Source of the DNA: Chryseobacterium edaphi
Lineage (GTDB): Bacteria; Bacteroidota; Bacteroidia; Flavobacteriales; Weeksellaceae
Direction: 5' to 3'
Assembly (NCBI RefSeq): GCF_025628985.1
Contig: NZ_JAOTEM010000003.1
Span: forward strand, 124,001-188,000
Length of the DNA: 64,000 nt
Under the pieces are notes generated by a model. It did no database searches and had not been told where the DNA came from. It saw only the letters and a list, made by a program, of their open reading frames with translations. Positions 34,255 through 44,719 of this stretch are shown here, piece after piece. Both the position numbers and the translations under genes were made by a program. Position 1 is the stretch's first letter. Each line of letters opens with the position of its first letter.

Positions 34255-36534
34255 ATGAAGAGAACTCTAATCTCGTTAAGTCTTTTGGCAATTACAACAT
34301 CTGTAAGTGCACAAACGAAAAAAACTTCCGAATCTGACACCATCAGAATTCAAAGTATTGAAGATGTAAACCTTCACAAAACTGGAAATCCGAATACTGC
34401 AAAGCCAGCAACGACAAAATCGAATCTTACGGTTATGGAAAATCCACAGGCGATTTCTATTGTTACCCATGAGATTATCGAGCAGCAACAGGCAAAACAA
34501 TTGAGTGATGTTCTTCAGAATGTCAACGGAGTGTATCTTACTTCCGCAAGAGGAGGTTCTCAGGACAGTTTCGGAGGTCGTGGTTTTATTTTTGGAAACG
34601 ATAATATCTATAAAAACGGAGCAAGAGTTAACAGCGGAGTTTTCCCTGAAGTCACCGGTCTGGAAAGAGTAGAAGTTTTGAAAGGAGCTACTGCAATGCT
34701 TTACGGAAATGCTGCAGCGGGAGGAATCATTAATTTAGTAACAAAAAAGCCTAAATTTAATTTTGGAGGAAGTGTCGGAATGAACGCAGGAAGCTGGAAT
34801 TCTTACAAGCCAATGGTTGATGTTTACGGACCGATTTCAAAAAATGTTGCTTTCAGAATTAACGGAACTTACGAATATGCTGAAAGTTTCAGAGATGTTG
34901 TAAAGTCTGAAAAATATTATTTTAATCCTTCATTTTTATTCAATTTAGGAGAAAAATCTCAATTGATTGTTGAAGCTGATTATCTTAAAAATGACCTGAC
35001 TCCAGACTTTGGTATTGGATCAATTACCGACAGAGATCAAAGCTACTCGCTTATTGACTGGTTACCCAGAAATACATTTTTTGGTACCGACTGGCAATAT
35101 CAAAACGTTCAACAAGCTTCAACGAATGTAACATTTAATCATCAAATCAATGATAAATGGACATTTAATGCTTCTACATCATATCAAAATTACACTAAAG
35201 ATTATTTCTCAACAGAACGTGTACAATGGGCATATGCAAATGCAGCTGCTACAAGATTATCCTGGAATACACCATTGAACAAAACTTATAATGAACAAAA
35301 TTATGGTTCTGTACAGGTGAATGTAAACGGAGAATTCAATACAGGAAAAATCAGTCATAAAGTATTGATCGGTGCAGATGCAGATTATGGTCAGTCAGAC
35401 GCAAATGCTTATAATTTGCTACAAGCACCAACCAACATATTATATTTGGATGACCCAAGTTCTTGGGATAATGGAAGTTTAGCAATGCCTGACTCAAACT
35501 TAAATACCAAAACAAGGACAACAGCAAGAAGAATTGGTGTCTATGCTCAGGATTTTATTAGTTTAACAAAAGAATTTAAAGTACTTGCAGGACTTCGTTG
35601 GTCATACATTGAAAATATGCCAAGTATTTTAACCCGTTTTACGGCAAACGAAAAATCTGAAGTTTTAGGCTCATCTACCTCAGACAATGCTTTCTCACCA
35701 AAAGTGGGATTCGTGTATATGCCAAATGATAATTTTTCGGCATTTGCAACATACACCAATTCGTTTGCAACCAATGCAGGTTATATGTCTGATCAGATCG
35801 CTAACTTAAATACTACCGGAACATTAGCACAAGTAAGAAGCAGAGTAAATGATTTGCCTAAACAGGGAATAAAACCTACCACTGTAGATCAATATGAAAT
35901 AGGCGCTAAGAAAAATATCTGGAACAATGCTTTGGCTGTCAACGTCACTCTATATCAGATTTTATATCATAACTTTTATCAGAATTTTTTCTATGTTGAT
36001 AATACAGGTTCCGTACAAACGCCTGATACAAACTTAAAGGAATTCGCAGGAAAAATGAGAAGCCGTGGTTTTGAAGTGGACGTTACAGGAAATCCTAACG
36101 AAAATATTTCGATCATTGGAGGCTTTTCCTACAACAATTCAGTTTATTTAGATACACCGGAAAAAGGATATGTAGAAAAACAAAGATTGGTAAGAACACC
36201 TGCAACTACAGCCAATGCATCAGTATTTTATAAATTCACAAACTACGTTCCAGGATTAAAAGCAGGAATCGGAGTTTACTATATCGGAGATAGAATTGCG
36301 GGTTGGAATGATTCAAAATCCACAAATATCACCAGAAAAGATGTTAGCAGAAGTTTTGAATTAAAAGATTACACAACCGTTTCTTTATCTTTAGGATACG
36401 ACTGGAAAAAATTCTCATTACAAGGAAAAGTGGGTAACCTGTTTGATGTAGTCAACTACAACGTGCACGAAAACTATTCTGTAAATCCTATTACACCAAG
36501 AAATTACTACTTCACATTAACATACAGACTTTAG
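34255..36534 (+). CDS. TonB-dependent siderophore receptor
   Basis: A 759-residue outer-membrane protein. Signal peptide about 1-20 (ends VSAQ). The plug domain (about 55-180) has VMENPQAISIVTHE and LERVEVLKGATAMLYG, the standard plug signature. The 22-strand barrel follows and ends NYYFTLTYRL, with the terminal hydrophobic residue needed for insertion. It belongs with FhuA/FpvA-like ferric-siderophore receptors; the ligand is unknown. The PepSY-type membrane gene downstream is a frequent companion. A hairpin between the two genes may reduce downstream expression. Confidence 0.93.
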   Translation: MKRTLISLSLLAITTSVSAQTKKTSESDTIRIQSIEDVNLHKTGNPNTAKPATTKSNLTVMENPQAISIVTHEIIEQQQAKQLSDVLQNVNGVYLTSARGGSQDSFGGRGFIFGNDNIYKNGARVNSGVFPEVTGLERVEVLKGATAMLYGNAAAGGIINLVTKKPKFNFGGSVGMNAGSWNSYKPMVDVYGPISKNVAFRINGTYEYAESFRDVVKSEKYYFNPSFLFNLGEKSQLIVEADYLKNDLTPDFGIGSITDRDQSYSLIDWLPRNTFFGTDWQYQNVQQASTNVTFNHQINDKWTFNASTSYQNYTKDYFSTERVQWAYANAAATRLSWNTPLNKTYNEQNYGSVQVNVNGEFNTGKISHKVLIGADADYGQSDANAYNLLQAPTNILYLDDPSSWDNGSLAMPDSNLNTKTRTTARRIGVYAQDFISLTKEFKVLAGLRWSYIENMPSILTRFTANEKSEVLGSSTSDNAFSPKVGFVYMPNDNFSAFATYTNSFATNAGYMSDQIANLNTTGTLAQVRSRVNDLPKQGIKPTTVDQYEIGAKKNIWNNALAVNVTLYQILYHNFYQNFFYVDNTGSVQTPDTNLKEFAGKMRSRGFEVDVTGNPNENISIIGGFSYNNSVYLDTPEKGYVEKQRLVRTPATTANASVFYKFTNYVPGLKAGIGVYYIGDRIAGWNDSKSTNITRKDVSRSFELKDYTTVSLSLGYDWKKFSLQGKVGNLFDVVNYNVHENYSVNPITPRNYYFTLTYRL

Positions 36535-36564
36535 AATTTTATAACATTAATAATTTCTCAATTC

Positions 36565-36598
36565 AAAGTGGAAGTTGCATTTTTGCAGTTTCCACTTT
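36565..36598 (+). terminator. Hairpin between receptor and PepSY gene
   Basis: AAAGTGGAA pairs with TTCCACTTT around an inner TGCA/TGCA pair. The short T run after it makes it a weak terminator or attenuator. Confidence 0.55.
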
Positions 36599-36627
36599 TG
36601 AAATTTTAAAACGATAACAAATAATAT

Positions 36628-37143
36628 ATGGATAAGATCAAGGATACAAGAAGTTTTATGAGAATCACACACCGTTATTTGGGCTTTTTTCTGGCCGGAA
36701 TTATGGCAGTTTATGCAATAAGTGGTGTGCTTTTAATTTATAGAGATACAGACTTCTTAAAAAAAGAAAACAAAATCGATAAAAAAATTGCAGTAAATCT
36801 TTCAGAAAAAGAACTTGGTAAAGAACTGAAGATAAAAAACTTTGAAGTCGAAAAAAGAGAAGGTGATATTTTAAAATTCAAACAAGGAACATATAATGCG
36901 GCAACAGGACAGGCAAAATATACTAAAAAAGAACTTCCTTTTGTGTTGGATAAAATGACGAAGCTTCACAAATCACAATCGAAAGATACATTATCGCCAC
37001 TTAATGCATTTTTTGGTTTTGCACTTTTCTTCTTTGTGATCTCGAGTTTCTGGATGTTTAATCCTAAGACCAAAGCCTTCAAAAGAGGAATAAAATTTGC
37101 GATTGCAGGATTGGTAATTTCCATTATACTATTATTCATTTAA
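36628..37143 (+). CDS. PepSY-associated transmembrane protein
   Basis: A 171-residue protein. A first helix (about 18-38) begins HRYLGFFLAG and ends SGVLLIYRDT, the pattern of PepSY_TM proteins. A periplasmic stretch of about 75 residues follows, then two C-terminal helices (about 120-145 and 150-170). Full PepSY_TM proteins have about four helices, so this is a short version. In Bacteroidota such genes accompany siderophore receptors and may help reduce ferric siderophores, which fits its place 93 bases behind the receptor. Confidence 0.8.
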   Translation: MDKIKDTRSFMRITHRYLGFFLAGIMAVYAISGVLLIYRDTDFLKKENKIDKKIAVNLSEKELGKELKIKNFEVEKREGDILKFKQGTYNAATGQAKYTKKELPFVLDKMTKLHKSQSKDTLSPLNAFFGFALFFFVISSFWMFNPKTKAFKRGIKFAIAGLVISIILLFI

Positions 37144-37285
37144 TTATAATATCTGTAATAATTTTAGTTTAAATCTTATATTCTGATATTTATCACGTAT
37201 TCATAAAATTGCTTTTAAATATCTTTCGTGGCACATTTATTGAATTTACTCGTTTATTAAATAATAAACATTAAATTTTAAACTT

Positions 37286-37876
37286 ATGAAAAAGCTAATT
37301 TTTACAGGAATATTAGCTGTTGCAGGATTGACGGCTACAGCAAATGCACAAATTCAAGAAGGAAACTGGATGGTAGGTAGTAGCTTACTTTCTAGCAACT
37401 TTGGTTTAAATACAGGAGCAGGTTACGATATCAAACTTCAGCCAAGAGCTGCATATTTTATTAAAGATAACGTTGCATTAGGAGGTTACGTTACTTTAGG
37501 ATTCTCTAAGCCGGGTGCAGGAGCATCAACACAATTTGATTACGGAGTTGGAGCTTTAGGACGTTATTACGTTTCACCAGGTGAAAAAGGTATTGATAAT
37601 GTTTTGAACCACGGTAGATTCTTCTTAGAAGGTAACTTAGGTGTTGGAGGATTCAATGTTGAAAACGGAATTTCTACGACAGGTCTTGATTTTGGTGTAG
37701 GTCCTGGTTATTCTTACTTTATTACTCCAAACATTGGTGTTGAAGGTTTAGTAAAATACAACGGCGTTACAGGTTTTGGAAATGAAGGATTAACTTCTCA
37801 GATCAGCTTTAATGTTGGTTTCAGTATTTATTTACCATCATCTAAAGCAAAAGCAATTGCTAACGATGTGAAATAA
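37286..37876 (+). CDS. Small outer-membrane beta-barrel protein
   Basis: A 196-residue protein with a signal peptide (about 1-21, ending ANAQ). The rest is Gly/aromatic alternation with eight or so strands (for example GVGALGRYYVS and FDYGVG), typical of OmpW/OmpX-like barrels of Bacteroidota. Ligand and role are unknown. A strong terminator follows. Confidence 0.85.
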   Translation: MKKLIFTGILAVAGLTATANAQIQEGNWMVGSSLLSSNFGLNTGAGYDIKLQPRAAYFIKDNVALGGYVTLGFSKPGAGASTQFDYGVGALGRYYVSPGEKGIDNVLNHGRFFLEGNLGVGGFNVENGISTTGLDFGVGPGYSYFITPNIGVEGLVKYNGVTGFGNEGLTSQISFNVGFSIYLPSSKAKAIANDVK

Positions 37877-37897
37877 TTAATTATTTCATACAACATA

Positions 37898-37936
37898 CAA
37901 AAGCGGCTCGGAAAAATTTCCTAGCCGCTTTTTCAA
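37898..37936. terminator. Terminator after the beta-barrel gene
   Basis: AAAAGCGGCT and AGCCGCTTTT separated by 16 bases. Both sides are usable by the convergent genes. Confidence 0.85.
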
Positions 37937-37976
37937 ATTAAAACTAAACTATATATAATAAATAAAAAATCTAAGC

Positions 37977-38612
37977 CTACTTGTTGGGTTGAGGTGTATA
38001 ACGTAAATATGGTTTGATCTCGTTGACTCCTTTCGGGAAAATATTTCTGGCATCTTCAGTTGTAATCGATGGCGGAATAATCACATCATCACCATCGTTC
38101 CAATTTGCAGGAGTCGCGATTTTGTGAGAATCTACCAACTGCAATGAGTCTAAAACTCTTAGAATTTCATTAAAATTTCTTCCTGTTGAAGCCGGATAAG
38201 TAATAATCAATCTCACTTTTTTAGCAGGATCAATAATTAATAATGAGCGAACAGTTGCAGTGAGAGAAGCATTCGGATGAATAAAATCATACAGCTCCGA
38301 AACTTTTTTATCTTTATCAGCAATAATCGGAAACTGAACATCTGTATTCTGAGTTTCGTTGATATCTTTGATCCAATTTTTATGATCTTCTACTCTATCA
38401 ACGCTTAAAGCGATTACCTTTGTGTCTCTTTGGTCAAACTCTGATTTAAGTTTTGAGGTATAACCTAATTCAGTAGTACAAACCGGAGTATAATCTGCGG
38501 GGTGAGAAAATAAAATTCCCCACGAATCTCCTAGATATTCATAAAAATCAATATTTCCGGCAGTAGAGTCTGCCTGAAAGTTGGGTGCGGTATCTCCTAG
38601 TTTGATTGACAT
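37977..38612 (-). CDS. 1-Cys peroxiredoxin (Prx6-like)
   Basis: A 211-residue soluble protein. The peroxidatic Cys45 is in PVCTTE after SHPADYTP; the downstream Arg of the catalytic triad is in TVRSLLII. No resolving Cys is seen later, so an external thiol must reduce it. The C-terminal extension (about 160-211) is typical of the Prx6 group. It detoxifies hydrogen peroxide and organic hydroperoxides. It is divergent from the MscS gene. Confidence 0.93.
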   Translation of the reverse strand: MSIKLGDTAPNFQADSTAGNIDFYEYLGDSWGILFSHPADYTPVCTTELGYTSKLKSEFDQRDTKVIALSVDRVEDHKNWIKDINETQNTDVQFPIIADKDKKVSELYDFIHPNASLTATVRSLLIIDPAKKVRLIITYPASTGRNFNEILRVLDSLQLVDSHKIATPANWNDGDDVIIPPSITTEDARNIFPKGVNEIKPYLRYTPQPNK

Positions 38613-38658
38613 AATATTTTGTTCTTATTAGTCTACAAATTTAATAGACTTTTTGTTA

Positions 38659-38675
38659 CTGGCAAAATTTTTGCT
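38659..38675 (+). promoter_or_regulatory. Possible sigma-54-type promoter ahead of mscS
   Basis: CTGGCAAAATTTTTGCT: GG and GC 12 bases apart with the TGGCA/TTGCW halves. It would start transcription about 22 bases before the ATG at 38708. Weak evidence, since such matches also occur by chance. Confidence 0.3.
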
Positions 38676-38707
38676 TAGAAATTAATTTAAAATTTTAAAA
38701 TACTTTT

Positions 38708-39595
38708 ATGGATTACGGTTTAAGTTATGTTGATACAGTATATAAAGTTTTACAAAACTGGTACATCGCTTTTGCAAGACTCACTCCAAAGCTTGTTGTG
38801 GGAATTGCAGTCTTTCTATTTTTCTTATTTACCAGTAAATACCTGAGTATACTTGCCGTAAAAATAATGCATAAGCTTTTCCCTCAAAGTAAAAGAGAGG
38901 GATCTGTCATTACTATTATAGGAATTTTCAAATTCATTATTATAGTGATGGGATCATTCATTGCTTTGGAGATCATGGGATTCAGCGGTTTTCTTTGGAA
39001 ATTTATCGGAAGTTTAGGAGTTGCAGGTGTGATTGCGGGTGTGGCTCTGAAGGATTTAGTTTCAAGTATATTTTCGGGAATGCTAATCGGAATCGACAAG
39101 GCATTTAAAGTCGGAGATTATATATCAATCGGAAATCACTCCGGAACGGTTCAGGATATTGGTTTTTTGACAACAAAACTAATTACTGACGACGGAAAAA
39201 AAGCCTATATTCCAAATCAGGTAATTTTTAATGCCCCTTTTTATAATATTACAGCTTCACCTCAGCGAAGAATTATTTTGGATTTTGAAATTCCTGCGGA
39301 TGAAGATATTGTAAAAGCACAGGAAAGTATCAATCAGGTTATTTTAAGTCAGGAATATATTGATAAACAGGATAAAGTAGAAGTAATATTTACCAATCTG
39401 AAACAGGGAGTTTTCAATCTTCAAGTGAAATTCTGGATGAAAGTTGGCGAAAATCTTGGACATGTGAAGAGTGATATTTTAATGAAAATAAAAAGCAGTC
39501 TCGATGAAAACGGAATTCCTTTGGTAACTCCGACAAGTATTAATATTACCAATAACGGAACACTTGAACCTCTGAAAGAAAATACTGATTTATAA
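38708..39595 (+). CDS. MscS-type mechanosensitive channel
   Basis: A 295-residue protein with three N-terminal helices (about 20-45, 70-95 and the pore helix near 98-128). The pore helix carries GSLGVAGVIAGVALKDLVSS, the Gly/Ala-rich TM3 signature. A beta domain and an alpha/beta domain follow, ending in a Thr/Asn-rich tail. It opens when membrane tension rises and releases solutes. A sigma-54-like sequence lies upstream. The length corresponds to the minimal MscS form. Confidence 0.93.
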   Translation: MDYGLSYVDTVYKVLQNWYIAFARLTPKLVVGIAVFLFFLFTSKYLSILAVKIMHKLFPQSKREGSVITIIGIFKFIIIVMGSFIALEIMGFSGFLWKFIGSLGVAGVIAGVALKDLVSSIFSGMLIGIDKAFKVGDYISIGNHSGTVQDIGFLTTKLITDDGKKAYIPNQVIFNAPFYNITASPQRRIILDFEIPADEDIVKAQESINQVILSQEYIDKQDKVEVIFTNLKQGVFNLQVKFWMKVGENLGHVKSDILMKIKSSLDENGIPLVTPTSINITNNGTLEPLKENTDL

Positions 39596-39609
39596 ATTTC
39601 AATTTATAC

Positions 39610-39641
39610 AAAAACAAAAAACCTTCCAAAAAGGAAGGTTT
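39610..39641 (-). terminator. Terminator of gapA
   Basis: On the minus strand AACCTTCC/GGAAGGTT with a T5 loop and a T-rich tail. Confidence 0.75.
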
Positions 39642-39664
39642 CATATTTAAAACTAAATTCTTTA

Positions 39665-40687
<1,023 letters not shown>

Positions 40688-40707
40688 TTATTTAATTATA
40701 TAAAATA

Positions 40708-41694
40708 TTAGATTGCTAAAATTTCTGAAATCAGTAACAGATCTTTATTGATTTCGTTGTGCTTTTTGATGGCTTCTTCGATTTCTGTATATACAATATC
40801 GTTGGAACGCATTCCGGCCATCACATTATTTTGTCCTTCCATCAATCCTACTACAGCACCATAACCCAATCTGCTTGCCAAAACTCTGTCGGCGCAACTT
40901 GGTGAACCTCCTCTCTGAATGTGACCCAATATCGCTACTCGGATGTCGTAATCAGGAAACTCAACTTTCGTCTGTTCGGCCAATTCGTAGATATTTGCAA
41001 GTTTTTCTCCTTCTGCAACAACTACAATACTTGATGCTTTTCCTGTTTTTTCGGCATTTCTGAAGTTGGCAAACAACTCATCCATACTGTCTTTTTTCTC
41101 AGGAATCAGAATATCCAAAGCTCCGGTTGCCAATCCACTGTTCAATGCAATAAAACCTGCGTCACGACCCATAACCTCAACAAAGAAAACTCTGTTGTGA
41201 GAAGTTGCTGTATCACGAATTTTATCAATAGCATCCATTGCGGTGTTTAAAGCCGTGTCGTAACCAATCGTGTTGTCTGTCCCAAAGATATCATTATCAA
41301 TCGTCCCCGGAACACCGATTACTCTGATTCCGAATTCTTCATTAAAGATTTTAGCTCCCGTGAAAGTTCCGTCTCCACCAATGCACACCAACGCTTCAAT
41401 TCCGTATTTTATGCAATTGTCATAAGCTTTCTGGCGACCTTCTTTGGTCATAAACTCTTTTGATCTGGCAGATTTTAGAATAGTTCCACCCTGGTTGATT
41501 ATATTTTTTACAGAACGAGGTCCCATTTTAAGGAAATCATCGTGAATAAGACCATTGTAGCCTTCTCTCACTCCATAACATTCGATATTATAATAATTGG
41601 CAGTTCTTACAACCGCTCTTAATGCTGCGTTCATCCCCGGAGAGTCACCTCCCGAAGTAAGAACTGCAATTTTTTTTACAGCACTTTCTTTCAT
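40708..41694 (-). CDS. pfkA: 6-phosphofructokinase (ATP-dependent)
   Basis: A 328-residue enzyme of the bacterial PfkA type. GGDSPGMNAALR (ATP), GGDGTFTGA (about 108-116) and GTIDNDI (catalytic Asp, about 131-137) are present; IQRGGSPSCADRVLA is the fructose-6-phosphate block. Length is that of the allosteric tetrameric enzymes. A TAAATTTG box (minus, 41715-41722) gives a leader of about 15 bases. gapA lies downstream in the same transcript. Confidence 0.97.
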   Translation of the reverse strand: MKESAVKKIAVLTSGGDSPGMNAALRAVVRTANYYNIECYGVREGYNGLIHDDFLKMGPRSVKNIINQGGTILKSARSKEFMTKEGRQKAYDNCIKYGIEALVCIGGDGTFTGAKIFNEEFGIRVIGVPGTIDNDIFGTDNTIGYDTALNTAMDAIDKIRDTATSHNRVFFVEVMGRDAGFIALNSGLATGALDILIPEKKDSMDELFANFRNAEKTGKASSIVVVAEGEKLANIYELAEQTKVEFPDYDIRVAILGHIQRGGSPSCADRVLASRLGYGAVVGLMEGQNNVMAGMRSNDIVYTEIEEAIKKHNEINKDLLLISEILAI

Positions 41695-41714
41695 TTAGTA
41701 AAAAATTTCAAACA

Positions 41715-41722
41715 CAAATTTA
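41715..41722 (-). promoter_or_regulatory. -7 box of the pfkA-gapA operon
   Basis: TAAATTTG on the minus strand, 20 bases before the pfkA ATG. Confidence 0.6.
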
Positions 41723-41848
41723 CAAAAACAAGTTCAGATAACGGCAGTATCTTTACAATACTTTTCATCCTTTAGTATCCTGTAAATTAAAAGCAAATTG
41801 TTTGAGAAATAATTTACCTTTTACATTTATGAAACTCAAAGCTATATT

Positions 41849-42610
41849 TTACCAATTCTTTTCCGTTAAATACTTCCAATATCTTTTAGGAACATGTTGA
41901 ATGTGCAATTTTAAATTTTTCCTTTCAACAATATTGGTTTTGAAAAAATACCTTTGCCAAAGTTTTTGATATTGATTTTCTTCATTATGAAACTTCTCTT
42001 GGTATTTATTTAAATCAAGTTTTTCTTCAGGATAAAAGAAATCGCAGGTTTCGAGATCGTAGAGAAGTCCGTAGTTTCTTCGTAAGTCATAAATCATCCA
42101 TTTTTGATCCTGATAACGGTCTTTGAAATGTTTTCTAATTAATGGCAGTACATTGAAATCCGGATCGATTTTAGCAAAGAAAACCTCATCCTGCATTTTC
42201 TCAAACCTTACAAAAGCTGTCATCCTGTGTCGTTCGCGGCTTACAGATTTACAGATTTTCGCTATTCTTAAAATATCCTGATCTGCATAATTTTGGAGAA
42301 TATTTTCTTTAGGATATTGAATGGATTGTTTTACTGCAGACAAAATGATTTGCTCTAAATCCGGTTCTTCCGATAAAAAGACTTTCATCAATTCATGAAT
42401 CCCCGATTTCCCGATGTTTTCTTCCAATTTATTTAAAACTCTTTCCGATTTTGCTTCCTGAGTAATCACTTCATGAATTTTAGCAAAGATATTTTCCTGA
42501 TGAAATCTTACCTTACTTACAATTTCTACATCTTTATACTTATACTCGAAAACTTCGAATATCGCAGTAAAAAGTCCGTCGAAACTTCCGTCGTAAAGTA
42601 AAGTAGTCAT
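41849..42610 (-). CDS. TIGR03915-type putative DNA repair protein
   Basis: A 253-residue protein starting TTLLYDGSFDGLFTAIFEVF, the typical N-terminus of the family that accompanies TIGR03916 radical SAM proteins. It carries a DUF4130-like C-terminal part and ends near HVPKRYWKYLTEK. The biochemical function is not established; a role in DNA repair or modification is assumed from its constant pairing. Here that pairing is interrupted: a toxin-antitoxin module lies between this gene and the radical SAM gene. Confidence 0.88.
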   Translation of the reverse strand: MTTLLYDGSFDGLFTAIFEVFEYKYKDVEIVSKVRFHQENIFAKIHEVITQEAKSERVLNKLEENIGKSGIHELMKVFLSEEPDLEQIILSAVKQSIQYPKENILQNYADQDILRIAKICKSVSRERHRMTAFVRFEKMQDEVFFAKIDPDFNVLPLIRKHFKDRYQDQKWMIYDLRRNYGLLYDLETCDFFYPEEKLDLNKYQEKFHNEENQYQKLWQRYFFKTNIVERKNLKLHIQHVPKRYWKYLTEKNW

Positions 42611-42784
42611 TTTGGGTTGGAATTATAAAGTTTGAGGGTTTGAGAGTTGTAGAGTATTAGTTTGAATGATTAAGCTGTAAAATAAACAATATTATAGTTT
42701 GTTTTATTCGTGAAAATATTCGTTCTATGTGTTTAAAATAAAAATCATGAAGAATGATTACTCCGAAAGTTTGTTCAAATTTTT

Positions 42785-43081
42785 CTAAAAAATTTTCGGA
42801 ATATCTCTGCTTCCGTGAAGCACCCTCACAATTCGAATATGTAAATCCAGAATTCGGTAAAATATAACATGATTGTCTTTTGGGAAACTGTATAAACCTT
42901 CTTTTATTTCATTCCTTCTTCTGCCGGATTCAGGATTTTCAACTAAATTTTGAAAAACATCTTCAATTTCCAGTAGATATTTTTCCGCTTGGTCGAATCC
43001 GAAATTAAGTCTAGTATAATCAAAAATATCTTCCAGATCTTTATCCGCAAATTCAGAAAGAATATAGCTCCTTCTAGTCAT
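42785..43081 (-). CDS. ParE/RelE-type toxin
   Basis: A 98-residue basic protein of the ParE superfamily. YILSEFADKDLEDIF at the N-terminus, RRRNEIKEGLYSFP in the middle and IRIVRVLHGSRDI near the end match the typical fold and its conserved Arg positions. ParE toxins inhibit gyrase, RelE toxins cut mRNA; this one looks closer to ParE. It overlaps the antitoxin gene by eight bases. Confidence 0.88.
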   Translation of the reverse strand: MTRRSYILSEFADKDLEDIFDYTRLNFGFDQAEKYLLEIEDVFQNLVENPESGRRRNEIKEGLYSFPKDNHVIFYRILDLHIRIVRVLHGSRDIPKIF

Positions 43082-43316
43082 TGTTGCTTTTCATCTCCTC
43101 TTTTTTCGAACGAAGAATATCTTTTATGGATCGGTTACTTGATAAGCCGTCCCAACCCTTTTCAACTTCAACTTTCAGACCTTCAATCACTTTATGACGA
43201 TAATATTCGTGAAGACGTATAGCATCTCGTACCACCTCACTAGCATTCTGAAAATCACCAGATTCTATCTGCTCAGAAATATAATCTACTTGTTTTTTTG
43301 TGAAACTAACATTCAT
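43074..43316 (-). CDS. ParD-type antitoxin (ribbon-helix-helix)
   Basis: An 80-residue protein with an N-terminal ribbon-helix-helix domain (NVSFTKKQVDYISEQI, then NASEVVRDAIRL, about 2-36) that dimerises and binds its own operator. The C-terminal half, rich in Lys, Glu and Asp, should wrap the toxin. It precedes the toxin gene with an eight-base overlap, the usual autoregulated order. Confidence 0.9.
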   Translation of the reverse strand: MNVSFTKKQVDYISEQIESGDFQNASEVVRDAIRLHEYYRHKVIEGLKVEVEKGWDGLSSNRSIKDILRSKKEEMKSNND

Positions 43317-43381
43317 TTTTTAATCTTTAGAACAAAGTTAATAAACAATGTCTAAATTTAGCATATATGGATAATTTAATT

Positions 43382-44641
43382 TTAAAATAGAGTCAATTGT
43401 TGCGAAAACTGATCCTGAAATTTAGAAGTACTTCCGCCAATCAAGAGTTTTTTCAGATTGAAATCTGTCAGATGTCTCAGAAAAACATTTCCTGCATTAA
43501 AATCAATAAAATATTTAGCACGATTTACAGCTGCGCCTAATTTTTGTAAATTTTCAATTGTCAGAACCTGAAAACGTCTCGCTGAAACAATTTTTTTTGC
43601 AGTTTTCACACCGATTCCTGGAATTCTCAGAATCATCTGATAATCCGCACTCTGAAGATTGATCGGAAACTGATCAAGATGTCGAAGCACCCAACTTAAT
43701 TTCGGATCAACTTCTAAATCTAAAAACGGCATTTGCGGATCTAGAATTTCATCTGCTTTAAATCCATAGAAACGCATCAGCCAATCCGACTGATACAAAC
43801 GGTTTTCCCGAAGCATCGGAACTGCCGTTGTCAAAGCAGGTAATCTGTTATCTTCTAAAACCGGAACGTAACCGGAATAATAAACTCTTTTAAGATTATA
43901 ATTTTTATAAAAATGATCGGCAACTTTGATGATCTGTAAATCATTTTCATTAGTTGCGCCGACAATCATCTGCGTAGATTGCCCTGCAGGTGCAAATTTC
44001 GGTACTTTTCTAAAGATTTTCTTTTCTTCTTTATATTGGGTAATTCCGCTCTGAATATATTTCATTGGATTGAGCATATCCTGTCGGTTTTTTTCCGGAG
44101 CCAATAATTTCAAACCACTTTCAGTCGGAATTTCAATATTGATAGACAATCGATCTGCATATAAAGCCGCTTCCTTCATAAGAATATCACTTGCACCGGG
44201 AATTGATTTTAAATGAATATATCCGTTAAAATTTTCTTCCAGACGGAGCTTTTTTGCGACACGCACCAAACGTTCCATGGTTGTATCTGCATTTTTGAAA
44301 ATTCCCGAACTTAAAAATAAACCTTCAATATAATTTCTGCGGTAAAAATTGATCGTTAAATCCACCACTTCTTCAACCGTAAATGCAGCTCTTTTAATAT
44401 CATTTGAACTTCGTGAAACACAATACGCACAATCGTAAATACAGTGATTGGTCAGAAGAACTTTAAGCAGAGAAACACATCGCCCATCTTCGGTATAGGT
44501 ATGACAAATTCCACTTGCAGAACTATCTCCCAAAGCACCTTTTTTATTTTTTCTGGAACCTCCACTTGACGAACATGACACATCATACTTTGCGGCATCG
44601 GCAAGGATTTCCAGTTTTTCTTTCAGACGGTCAAAATTCAT
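43382..44641 (-). CDS. TIGR03916-type radical SAM putative DNA repair protein
   Basis: A 419-residue protein. The [4Fe-4S] cysteines form CX3CX2C at 67, 71 and 74 (NHCIYDCAYC). Additional Cys residues at 23, 46 and 55 in a Ser/Gly-rich N-terminal part are typical for the family. Near 345-365 a helix-hairpin-helix (RIPGIGVKTAKKIVSAR) suggests DNA binding. The known partner is the TIGR03915 protein, normally adjacent. The role is assumed to be DNA repair or modification; no substrate is known to me. Confidence 0.9.
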   Translation of the reverse strand: MNFDRLKEKLEILADAAKYDVSCSSSGGSRKNKKGALGDSSASGICHTYTEDGRCVSLLKVLLTNHCIYDCAYCVSRSSNDIKRAAFTVEEVVDLTINFYRRNYIEGLFLSSGIFKNADTTMERLVRVAKKLRLEENFNGYIHLKSIPGASDILMKEAALYADRLSINIEIPTESGLKLLAPEKNRQDMLNPMKYIQSGITQYKEEKKIFRKVPKFAPAGQSTQMIVGATNENDLQIIKVADHFYKNYNLKRVYYSGYVPVLEDNRLPALTTAVPMLRENRLYQSDWLMRFYGFKADEILDPQMPFLDLEVDPKLSWVLRHLDQFPINLQSADYQMILRIPGIGVKTAKKIVSARRFQVLTIENLQKLGAAVNRAKYFIDFNAGNVFLRHLTDFNLKKLLIGGSTSKFQDQFSQQLTLF

Positions 44642-44719
44642 AATTTATATTTACTTGATTAAAGGTTTTCAAACACATAAGCTATATCAGATTAAATTTA
44701 AATACTTGAAATATTCAGA

